From assembly GCA_002428685.1 (NCBI GenBank), contig DIXL01000024.1, forward strand, positions 1-19,523: 19,523 nt of DNA, read 5' to 3'. The position numbers were made by a program, and so were the translations under genes. Shown here one piece after another: positions 13,072 to 19,523 of this stretch (its first letter is position 1; each line of letters starts with the position of its first letter). This DNA is from Cloacimonetes bacterium UBA6081 (lineage in GTDB: Bacteria > Cloacimonadota > Cloacimonadia > Cloacimonadales > Cloacimonadaceae). The notes beneath the pieces were generated by a model that saw only the letters and a program-made list of their open reading frames with translations, was not told the origin of the DNA and searched no databases.

Positions 13072-16000
13072 TCAGTGTGCCTCAAACCAATTCCTCCCCA
13101 CTCCCACATCAGTTTTTAGCTGCACAATCTCTCTCCACTCTTCTGGTAGGGCGTTTTCCATGCAATTTGTTACCAGTTGCTTTGCCTCTTCCACTGCGTC
13201 TTTGTGAATTTCAAACACCAGTTCATCGTGCACTTGCAGAATCATTTTGATGTCTTTGCGTTGCTTCAGCCTTGTATGAATATCCAGCATGGCCAGCTTG
13301 ATTATATCGGCCGCAGAGCCTTGAATGGGCATATTTACCGCCACTCTTTCTGCCTCGCTTTTCAGCCCTTGATTTTTGCTAACTATGTTTGGCAGGTAAA
13401 GTCGGCGTCCAAACAGTGTTTCGCTATAATGCTCCTGATGCGCTTTGGCCACGCATTGCGAGATAAAATTGCGGATGGAGGGAAACTGCGCAAAGTAGCT
13501 TTCAATCATGCTTTTAGCTTCGGACAGGCTAATTCCCAGCTCACGAGCCAGTTTTCGCTGACCCATGCCATATAAAATGCCGAAGTTTATGGTTTTGGCA
13601 GCCCTGCGTTGATCTTGCGAAACGTCCTTTAGCCCCACTCCATAAATCTTGGCAGCCATGCCTTTGTGAATATCCAGGCTGTTTCGAAAAGCCTCCAGCA
13701 GCACTTCATCACGGCTCATCAAGGCCAGCAGCCTCAGCTCTATCTGCGAATAGTCCGCTGCCAGAATTAGGTGCTGATCATCACAGGCACAAAAGGCTTT
13801 GCGGATTTCGCGTCCCAACTGCGTCCTGATCGGAATGTTCTGCAAATTTGGATTGGAGGAAGACAGCCTGCCTGTGGAGGCCACAGTTTGGTTAAAAGAC
13901 GAATGAATCCGCTCTGTATCGGGGTTTATCATTTTGGGCAGAGCACTAATGTAGGTAGATTGCAGCTTGGTCATCTGGCGGTATTGGATCAGTTTTTCTG
14001 CTATGTCGTGGTCTTCTGCCAGCTCTTCCAAAACGCTGTTATCGGTGGAAAATCCGGTTTTGGTCTTTTTGCGATTCGGCAGCCTTTTTTCCTCAAACAG
14101 CAGCTTGGCCAATTGCTGCGTGGAATTGAGGTTAAACTCGTAACCTGCATAGCTATAGATGATATCCGTAAGCTGCTTCAGCTCTTTGTTAATCAGATGC
14201 GATATCTCGCTAAGGACGCCGCAATCAATCGCCACGCCGTTCATTTCCATGGTTTGCAACACCTTCACCAGGGGTAACTCTATGTTATCATACAGATTAG
14301 CCATGGGCGAAAAGTCTATCTTACGCCGGTAAATGGGATACAGACCATAGGCAGCCCAGGCATCTTCCGCAGCGTAGTAACAGGCAGTATTTACATCCAC
14401 CAGGTCAAAAGTGATCTGGTTTTTGCCTTTGCCGATCAAATCACTAATGGGCACCATTGTATGATTCAACTCACGTAAAGCACAGGCATCCAAAGAGTAA
14501 GCATTGGTTCCGGGATCCAGCACGTAGGCAGCCAGCATGGTATCGAACAACGATCCCTCCAGCTTCAAACCATGGCGGGACAGCACAATCAAGTCGTATT
14601 TCAGGTTATGCCCAATCAGGGTTTTGTTTTGCAGCGCAGCACTTAAATGCCTCAGGACTTCGGTGATAGACAAATTATCTGCCAGCTGATGCCCCAAGGG
14701 AATGTAATATGCCTTGGAAGGCTCTACACACAAAGAAATCCCCACCAAGTTTGCCTGCATGGGGTCTATGGAATCGGTTTCGGTATCCAGGCTGATGGGG
14801 TTTGCAGCTTTCAACAGATTTAGCAGCGACACAAAACTGGAACTGCTAACCAACACCGCTTCAAAGGCTTGCGCTGTGGGTTCTGTGGGCTCTGGCTTTT
14901 CTTCTGCTACCGCTATTGTCCCGCTAAAAATATCATCCTGGAATTCTGTTTCGGACCCTGAATTAACTTCTACTCCCGCTTTCCCTTCTGATGCCGCTTT
15001 CTCCGTTGTCATTCCGGACTTGTTCCGGAATCCATTTTTTCCTACTGTCTTTCCGGACTTGTTCCGGAATCCATTTTCGCCTTCTGTCATTCCGGACTTG
15101 TTCCGGAATCCATTTTCGCCTTCTGTCATTCCGGACTTGTTCCGGAATCCATTTTGGGGCTGGTTTCCCGCCTCCGCGGGAACGACAGAGGAAGAAGCGG
15201 GAACGACAGAAGAGGTAGTAAGTGTGTTTGCATTAGAAGAAGCAGCAGCGACAGTGGGAGTAGCGGGAAACTTGCTTTCTATCTCACGTTTTATGGAATA
15301 GACCTCAAACTCTTCCAACAATGGTAAAGCGGCCCTAAGCCGCTGTCGTTCAAAGCGTAACTCTTCCAAGTCCAAATCCGGCAAGGGGACATTGCGAATA
15401 ATTGTAGCCAGGTTTTGCGAAAGATATGCATTATCCTTGTTTTCAGCCAGTTTTTCTTTCACTTTTCCGCTGATCGCAGCAAGATTGGCATAGATGCCAT
15501 CCAGGCTGCCATACTGCTTCAAAAGGGCTTCCGCAGTTTTGGGACCAATGCTGCGCACCCCGGGAATGTTGTCCGAGGCGTCCCCCACCAAGGCCAGATA
15601 ATCTATAAACTGCTGCGGGCTAACCCCATACCTGGCAAAAACCGCATCCGGATTCAGCGAAACGTTTTTCATAGGATCAAACAGGGTGGCGCGCTCATCC
15701 ACAAGCTGGCAATAATCTTTATCACTGGTAACCATCACCACTTCCATTTGGGCTTTATAGCGCTCTGCCAAGGTGCCCAAAACGTCATCCGCTTCGTAAC
15801 CGTCCAGACCAATTTCCGGCAGTCCGATCAAATGAAAAAAGCGTTTTACCGGCTCAATCTGTGCCACCAGGTCATCCGGCATGGGAGGCCTCTGAGCTTT
15901 GTAAGCTTCATAAATGGCATGCCGAAAGGTTGGCGGCTTGCGATCAAAAGATATAGCCAGATACTCAGCATCTTTGCTTTTCACCAAATACAAAAACGAA

Positions 16001-16125
16001 TTCACTACGCCAAATAGCGCGCTGGTATTCATCTTTTTGCTGTTGATCAGCGGATTCTTGATAAAGGCGAAATGCGCCCTGTATAGCAGTGCCGTGCCAT
16101 CAATCAGATATAGCTTTGTAGCCAT
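13072..16125 (-). CDS. polA: DNA polymerase I with a repeat-derived interdomain linker
   Basis: The 1017-residue protein has all three PolA activities. The 5'-3' exonuclease/flap domain spans about 1-290 (YLIDGTALLYRAHFA, TSDKDYCQL, GDASDNIPGV). The 3'-5' proofreading domain keeps its catalytic motifs: D447-T-E449, N507-x-x-x-D511 and D588 in YYAAEDA. The polymerase domain has motif A (DYSQIELR, D791), motif B (RRAAKTINFGILYG, with F848 at the dideoxynucleotide-discriminating position) and motif C (VHDE, D967). Residues about 300-375 are an extra low-complexity linker made of in-frame repeats: VPAEAG from the palindromic element and four FRNKSGMT-type 13-residue units. This accounts for most of the roughly 90-residue excess over E. 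coli PolA. A GGGAG Shine-Dalgarno precedes the ATG. The gene is monocistronic as far as can be seen. Confidence 0.97.
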   Translation of the reverse strand: MATKLYLIDGTALLYRAHFAFIKNPLINSKKMNTSALFGVVNSFLYLVKSKDAEYLAISFDRKPPTFRHAIYEAYKAQRPPMPDDLVAQIEPVKRFFHLIGLPEIGLDGYEADDVLGTLAERYKAQMEVVMVTSDKDYCQLVDERATLFDPMKNVSLNPDAVFARYGVSPQQFIDYLALVGDASDNIPGVRSIGPKTAEALLKQYGSLDGIYANLAAISGKVKEKLAENKDNAYLSQNLATIIRNVPLPDLDLEELRFERQRLRAALPLLEEFEVYSIKREIESKFPATPTVAAASSNANTLTTSSVVPASSSVVPAEAGNQPQNGFRNKSGMTEGENGFRNKSGMTEGENGFRNKSGKTVGKNGFRNKSGMTTEKAASEGKAGVEVNSGSETEFQDDIFSGTIAVAEEKPEPTEPTAQAFEAVLVSSSSFVSLLNLLKAANPISLDTETDSIDPMQANLVGISLCVEPSKAYYIPLGHQLADNLSITEVLRHLSAALQNKTLIGHNLKYDLIVLSRHGLKLEGSLFDTMLAAYVLDPGTNAYSLDACALRELNHTMVPISDLIGKGKNQITFDLVDVNTACYYAAEDAWAAYGLYPIYRRKIDFSPMANLYDNIELPLVKVLQTMEMNGVAIDCGVLSEISHLINKELKQLTDIIYSYAGYEFNLNSTQQLAKLLFEEKRLPNRKKTKTGFSTDNSVLEELAEDHDIAEKLIQYRQMTKLQSTYISALPKMINPDTERIHSSFNQTVASTGRLSSSNPNLQNIPIRTQLGREIRKAFCACDDQHLILAADYSQIELRLLALMSRDEVLLEAFRNSLDIHKGMAAKIYGVGLKDVSQDQRRAAKTINFGILYGMGQRKLARELGISLSEAKSMIESYFAQFPSIRNFISQCVAKAHQEHYSETLFGRRLYLPNIVSKNQGLKSEAERVAVNMPIQGSAADIIKLAMLDIHTRLKQRKDIKMILQVHDELVFEIHKDAVEEAKQLVTNCMENALPEEWREIVQLKTDVGVGRNWFEAH
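15008..15163 (+). repeat. 39-bp palindromic repeat, four units, inside polA
   Basis: Units begin at 15008, 15047, 15086 and 15125, exactly 39 bp apart. Each contains the dyad ATTCCGGA-CTTGT-TCCGGAAT (the second has TTTCCGGA). Read on the minus strand each unit gives 13 residues (NGFRNKSGMTEGE type). The multiple-of-three period keeps the PolA frame open. Confidence 0.95.
15156..15215 (+). repeat. Copy of the palindromic element with tandem tail, inside polA
   Basis: The core TTCCCGCCTCCGCGGGAA at 15165-15182 and the flanking GGGCTGG match the copies at 4110 and 5249. The CGGGAACGAC tail motif occurs at 15177 and again 21 bp later at 15198. Relative to the host gene it is inserted in the orientation opposite to that in the PLP-enzyme gene, reading SSVVPAEAGNQPQ rather than WIPASAGTTN. 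Confidence 0.92.
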
Positions 16126-16207
16126 GTTTATCTCCCTAAACAGGTTATAAACGTATCTTTTGTATCGCTACTTTTTTGGCAAGTGTTTTTGTTCATCTCC
16201 CCCTTGC

Positions 16208-16280
16208 TTGCATTCCCATATCACTCCCATATCATTCTCAATATTATTGAGAATGAGTTGACATTGCTATGGGAATGCAA
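16208..16280. repeat. Nested inverted repeats between polA and the DUF4287/DUF5655 gene
   Basis: An inner perfect dyad, CATTCTCAAT-ATT-ATTGAGAATG (16233-16255), sits inside outer 13-bp arms TTGCATTCCCATA (16208-16220) and TATGGGAATGCAA (16268-16280). CCCATATCA-type direct repeats fill the left side. The DNA is downstream of the DUF4287/DUF5655 gene and upstream of polA on the minus strand. It could be a transcription terminator, a structured leader of polA, a miniature mobile element or a metal-regulator site. No T-run supports a simple terminator. Confidence 0.75.
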
Positions 16281-16320
16281 TGAGGGAAGAGTTACGTTTG
16301 TAAAATATAGGCAAATGCCC

Positions 16321-16887
16321 TCAATCCGCTTTGTCATAGGCAGTTTTAAGCCAGCCAAGCACTTCGTTGCTGATGTCCTCAACGCTGCTTAGTTTGATGC
16401 GATGAGTGCACATTCCGTTTTTGGGCAAGGCTTCCAGAATTCCGTTTGGTTCCTGGTTTTTTAGCTTTAGGGCTACTTCAAAACGAACTTTGGTAGCCGG
16501 AGTAAGCATGGCAAATTGCACATTTCGCCTCAGGCTGACGTAGGAGTTTTTTGGGGACACCTCTATATCGTTGCCAAACTTTTGGATTTCGGACAGCAGT
16601 TTATCATAGATGGGCTTTAGCTGTTCCTTGCCGCTATACTGCTTTGCCACAAGCTGTCCCGGAGTATCTGCCTTTCCGGCTGCCTGAATTTTGGCATGAT
16701 AGATAATCAGCCCGGCATAGCCCTGTCCCAGTCCAAAGGCGGTTTTTAGGTATTTCACCTTGTCGCTGGTTTTGGTAAGCGGCTGCTGGTTAATAATTTC
16801 AATCCATTCCTCCAGGCTTTTACCCGTCTTAGTCTGCAGGTTGATAATCATGTTTTCCCAAGCTTTTTCTACTCTGTTTGTAGCCAC
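16321..16887 (-). CDS. DUF4287 + DUF5655 domain protein
   Basis: The 188-residue protein combines a short N-terminal DUF4287-like domain (about 5-75, with TGKSLEEWI and LKTAFGLGQGYAGLI) and a C-terminal DUF5655-like domain (about 88-186, with LKPIYDKLLSEIQKFG, SPKNSYVSLRR and FAMLTPATKVRFEVAL). Both are uncharacterised; DUF5655 is sometimes seen in proteins tied to transport of or response to small molecules, and I assign no function. The start codon is GTG at 16887, backed by a strong AAGGAG six bases upstream. It is divergent from the AAA ATPase gene at 17150. The domain names come from memory of the family patterns. Confidence 0.82.
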   Translation of the reverse strand: MATNRVEKAWENMIINLQTKTGKSLEEWIEIINQQPLTKTSDKVKYLKTAFGLGQGYAGLIIYHAKIQAAGKADTPGQLVAKQYSGKEQLKPIYDKLLSEIQKFGNDIEVSPKNSYVSLRRNVQFAMLTPATKVRFEVALKLKNQEPNGILEALPKNGMCTHRIKLSSVEDISNEVLGWLKTAYDKAD

Positions 16888-16994
16888 GCTGTCTCCTTTT
16901 ATGTCTATTGAGTGTTTACAGACAATTTAAGCAAGATCGATGATAATGCCATAAAGAAGAGCACTGCGTTCAGCAAAAGGGGGCTGGAAAAACA

Positions 16995-17059
16995 CCCTAT
17001 CACACGAGTATATTCGTGTGATACGTGCCTTATTGCAAGACTATAGTCGTGTGATAGGG
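16995..17059. promoter_or_regulatory. Triple-copy TCGTGTGATA motif, candidate operator
   Basis: TATCACACGA (16998-17007) and TCGTGTGATA (17014-17023) form a perfect 10-bp dyad with a 6-bp spacer. A third copy, TCGTGTGATAGGG (17047-17059), is the exact reverse complement of CCCTATCACACGA at 16995-17007. The second and third copies are 33 bp apart, close to three helical turns. The cluster lies in the 262-bp divergent region, just before a TTGACA at 17071-17076 that could be a -35 box for the ATPase gene, though no good -10 box follows. Confidence 0.5.
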
Positions 17060-17149
17060 GATAATTCTACTTGACAGATTCTGCCTGATGCAGTTAGTTG
17101 TATCCGTTGTATGCCAAAGCGCAGTATGCAATAATACAAGGAGAAAGTA

Positions 17150-18283
17150 ATGATCCAGCGGCAGATTAGCTCAAGTATCAAAACAAACCTATATCGGGGC
17201 AAAGCCATCATTATCCTGGGTGCGCGCCAAAGCGGGAAAACCACTCTGTTGCAGGAACTTGGAAAGGATGAAAGCAATAAGCTATATCTGAATTGTGACG
17301 ATGCCGAGGATAGAAATGCCTTGGAGATACAATCCATCGTAGGGCTAAAAAACCTGGTCGGCCAGTGTAAGTTGCTTCTGATTGATGAGGCTCAGCGGGT
17401 GCTGGATATTGGAATAACGCTAAAACTGATTATAGATAACATACCAGAGGTTCAGGTTATCGCTACCGGTTCATCTTCTTTTGAGCTTTCCAACCGGATT
17501 AACGAGCCGCTTACCGGGCGGAAATTTGAGTATGCAATGCATCCCTTTGCATATCAGGAATTAGCAGAACATCATGGAGCCTATCAAGAGAAACGGCTAT
17601 TGGCACAACGGCTGATCTATGGTTCTTATCCTGAAATAGTAAATAACCCTGGCGATCAACAAGGTCTGCTGAACCTGCTTGTAGGAAGTTACCTCTATAA
17701 AGATGTATTTGTCTTTCAGGATTTGCGAAAACCGGAATTGTTAAATAAGCTGTTGCGTGCTTTGGCTTTACGGATAGGTTCAGAAGTATCTTACACGGAA
17801 CTGGCACAGCTTGTGGGAACAGATCACAGCACCGTGCAACGCTATATCCAGCTTTTGGAGCACGCCTTTATCCTGTTTCGGCTGCCAAATTATAGTTCCA
17901 ACCAGCGTAATGAGATTAAACGCAGCCGCAAGATTTACTTCTGGGATAACGGGGTGCGAAATTGCCTGATTGAGGATTTTAGAAAACCTGAAAGCCGTGA
18001 TGACATCGGTAAACTGTGGGAAAATTACATAGTTTCGGAAAGGATGAAATTGCTTGATAATACCAGGCTATATCGCAAATCCTACTTTTGGCGGAATGTG
18101 AACAGCTCTGAAATTGACTATCTGGAAAACTATGATGGCAAACTGGAAGCCTACGAGATTAAATGGAATCCTAAAAGGGCAATTCGCACAGAGGCTTTTG
18201 GGCGTGTCTATCCCGATGCCGGAGTTTGCCGAATAGACCGGGAAAACTATGTTGAATTCCTTTTTCCAGAAGCAATAAGGTGA
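17150..18283 (+). CDS. AAA-family ATPase with DUF4143 C-terminal domain
   Basis: The 377-residue protein has an AAA_14-type P-loop domain: Walker A GARQSGKT (24-31), Walker B LLLIDEAQ (75-82) and a sensor-like ATGSSS (105-110). A winged-helix-like DUF4143 region follows (about 200-290, including LVGTDHSTVQRYIQLLEHAF). The C-terminal part has a PD-(D/E)xK-like signature (EIDYLENYDGK, then EAYEIKW). Such proteins are abundant, patchily distributed and often of laterally moved origin; their role is not firmly known, with defence, toxin-antitoxin-like or DNA-processing functions proposed. The N-terminus is short but complete for this group. AAGGAG precedes the ATG. It stands alone, next to an insertion-sequence transposase. 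Confidence 0.9.
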   Translation: MIQRQISSSIKTNLYRGKAIIILGARQSGKTTLLQELGKDESNKLYLNCDDAEDRNALEIQSIVGLKNLVGQCKLLLIDEAQRVLDIGITLKLIIDNIPEVQVIATGSSSFELSNRINEPLTGRKFEYAMHPFAYQELAEHHGAYQEKRLLAQRLIYGSYPEIVNNPGDQQGLLNLLVGSYLYKDVFVFQDLRKPELLNKLLRALALRIGSEVSYTELAQLVGTDHSTVQRYIQLLEHAFILFRLPNYSSNQRNEIKRSRKIYFWDNGVRNCLIEDFRKPESRDDIGKLWENYIVSERMKLLDNTRLYRKSYFWRNVNSSEIDYLENYDGKLEAYEIKWNPKRAIRTEAFGRVYPDAGVCRIDRENYVEFLFPEAIR

Positions 18284-18448
18284 ACTTTTACGCTTGACAG
18301 ATTTAGCAAGCCTAAAAGACAATGATGAGCATGTTTGGGATCGTTGCAACAAAGACTTTATTTATTGTTAAAACCTGCCTTCCCGCAATAGTGTAACGAG
18401 AGCATCGAGACAACTCCACAGTATTTAAGGAGATCAGCATATTTTTTT
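18284..18448. other. Intergenic DNA probably holding the left boundary of the insertion sequence
   Basis: No gene is seen. CTTGACAGATT at 18292-18302 repeats the same 11 bases found before the ATPase gene at 17070-17080. A T-run of ten lies at 18441-18450. Nothing else is assignable. Confidence 0.4.
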
Positions 18449-18489
18449 TTGCTTTACCCATCGTTACGGTTATACTATATGTAACGATG
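18449..18489 (+). promoter_or_regulatory. Promoter-like site bracketed by a 9-bp dyad upstream of the transposase
   Basis: CATCGTTAC (18459-18467) and GTAACGATG (18481-18489) form a perfect inverted repeat. Between them is TATACT (18471-18476), a 5/6 match to a -10 box, with TTGCTT as a weak -35 sixteen bases upstream. The dyad could be a repressor site or an RNA hairpin next to the Shine-Dalgarno, or may be part of the insertion-sequence end. Confidence 0.45.
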
Positions 18490-18506
18490 AAAAGGAGGTG
18501 GCGAAG

Positions 18507-19523
18507 ATGTCATCTATTGTATATCAGACCAGCAAACAAACAGGAATCACCTATGTGTATGAATCCGTAGCCCATTGGGACAAGAAAAAGCAGCAGTCCC
18601 GCGCAACCCGAAAGTGCATAGGGAAAGTTGATCCAGAAACCAAGGAAATCGTCCCCACCAGAAAAAGGGCTCGTCCCCATAATGGTTCAGATGGTTCTAA
18701 CATCCATAAAAGAGGACCAATTTCCACAGTGCAGGTGTCCCGAGGTTTTTATGGGGCGACGTATTTATTTGATGAAATCGGCGAGAAACTCGGTATTACC
18801 GCTGATTTGAAAAAGTGCTTTCCAGATATCTATAAGCAGATTCTGTCAACTGCCTACTACCTGATTCTTGAAGACAGAAACCCCTTGAGCCGTTTTCCTA
18901 AATGGGCGGCCACCCATAAGCATCCTTATGGGAAGAACATCCCTTCCCAGAGAAGCAGCGAATTGTTTGCGTCCATTGGTGAAGAAGCCAGGGAGTATTT
19001 TTTCCGTTTGCAGGGAAAACACCGAATAGAGAATGAATACTGGGCGTATGACACAACCTCAATATCGAGCTATTCCAAGTGTTTGAGCCAAGTAAGATAC
19101 GGTATGAACAAAGACCATGATCCCCTACCACAGATTAATCTGGCTCTTCTCTTAGGTGAAAAATCTAATCTCCCGTTTTACTACCGCAAGCTGGCAGGAA
19201 ACATTCCAGACATGAAAACGCTAAAGAACCTTCTGGCAGATATTGATTTCTTAGGGTATGGGAAAGTCAAGCTGGTTATGGACAGAGGATTTTACAGTGA
19301 AGACAATATCAATGGCCTGTATAAAAGCCATCTGAAGTTCCTGATTGCCACGAAAGTATCGCTGAAATTTGTGAAGACCGAACTGGAGAAGGTGCGTGAA
19401 TCAATTCGTACTTGGACAAACTACAATGAGAAGTATGATCTGTACGCCAGTTCCACCACCATAAGCTGGGCTTATTCGCAGGATCGTCCACATTGCAAAG
19501 ACACCCTAAAAGGGGAACGTCGC
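18507..19523 (+). CDS. Transposase, IS1634/IS4-type DDE family (3' end beyond window)
   Basis: The frame is open from ATG 18507 to the right edge, giving 339 residues without a stop. It begins MSSIVYQTSKQTGITYVYES and contains the family's AYDTTSISSYS segment with the first catalytic aspartate D182, and LVMDRGFYSEDN with the second, D259. The third catalytic residue (Glu) would lie past the edge. The IS4-superfamily call rests on these two motifs; the IS1634 subgroup is likely from the overall pattern. AGGAGG at 18493-18498 supports the start. No frameshift is seen, so the copy may be active. The left end of the element must lie in 18284-18458, but I cannot place it without the right end. Confidence 0.88.
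   Translation, partial: MSSIVYQTSKQTGITYVYESVAHWDKKKQQSRATRKCIGKVDPETKEIVPTRKRARPHNGSDGSNIHKRGPISTVQVSRGFYGATYLFDEIGEKLGITADLKKCFPDIYKQILSTAYYLILEDRNPLSRFPKWAATHKHPYGKNIPSQRSSELFASIGEEAREYFFRLQGKHRIENEYWAYDTTSISSYSKCLSQVRYGMNKDHDPLPQINLALLLGEKSNLPFYYRKLAGNIPDMKTLKNLLADIDFLGYGKVKLVMDRGFYSEDNINGLYKSHLKFLIATKVSLKFVKTELEKVRESIRTWTNYNEKYDLYASSTTISWAYSQDRPHCKDTLKGERR

Noticed and set aside
14714..15301. 195-codon open frame on the plus strand opposite polA
   Set aside because: It is the antisense of the repeat-bearing PolA linker; its repeated peptides come from the palindromic DNA, and PolA motifs on the other strand are decisive.
16888..17149. tRNA or small RNA gene in the divergent region
   Set aside because: The dyads are short and separated, with no cloverleaf pairing or CCA-type end; operator sites fit better.

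Overview
The window looks like a chromosomal stretch from a strictly anaerobic, Gram-negative-type bacterium. The support is a superoxide reductase / rubrerythrin / rubredoxin oxygen-defence operon, a purine-degradation cluster of the kind found in anaerobes, a lipoprotein with a lipobox, and strong Shine-Dalgarno sequences. Repeat-rich intergenic DNA, free-standing four-helix-bundle (S23-like) genes and AAA/DUF4143 ATPases are common in the Cloacimonadota/Bacteroidota part of the tree. That placement is inference and no rRNA is present to test it.

Layout. (1) Positions 1-160 hold 60-bp tandem repeats. (2) Positions 162-8289, all on the minus strand, carry a purine/uric-acid-catabolism-type cluster. 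In transcription order it is ssnA (aminohydrolase), ygeY (M20 hydrolase), a threonine-synthase-like PLP enzyme, a short dihydroorotase/hydantoinase-like hydrolase, a molybdenum hydroxylase large subunit and its 2Fe-2S subunit. The last four genes are tightly coupled (two 4-nt overlaps and one 0-nt junction). No FAD subunit is visible. (3) Positions 8500-8973 encode a small membrane-anchored protein of unknown function. (4) Positions 9324-11747, minus strand, hold tsaB coupled to a ferritin-like protein gene and, upstream of these, the superoxide reductase - rubrerythrin - rubredoxin operon with a recognisable promoter and a terminator hairpin. (5) Positions 11909-12616 encode a lipoprotein, followed by an S23/four-helix-bundle gene framed by inverted 7-bp tandem repeats. 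(6) Positions 13072-16125, minus strand, encode DNA polymerase I with a repeat-derived enlarged linker. (7) Positions 16321-18283 hold a DUF4287/DUF5655 protein gene and a divergent AAA/DUF4143 ATPase gene. (8) From 18507 to the right edge runs a transposase gene of IS1634/IS4 type, cut off by the window.

The most distinctive theme is repeat DNA that has entered genes without breaking them. A palindromic element with a 21-bp tandem tail lies in frame inside the threonine-synthase-like gene, again just upstream of the same gene in inverted orientation, and again inside polA, where it sits next to a second, 39-bp palindromic repeat. A 14-bp tandem repeat supplies the last codons and the stop codon of tsaB. 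A 7-bp repeat brackets the S23-like gene.

The catabolic genes probably act together to hydroxylate and open purines and process the resulting ureido/amino products, with the PLP enzyme in the place normally held by diaminopropionate ammonia-lyase (YgeX). The function of the cluster is inferred from gene content and not shown directly.
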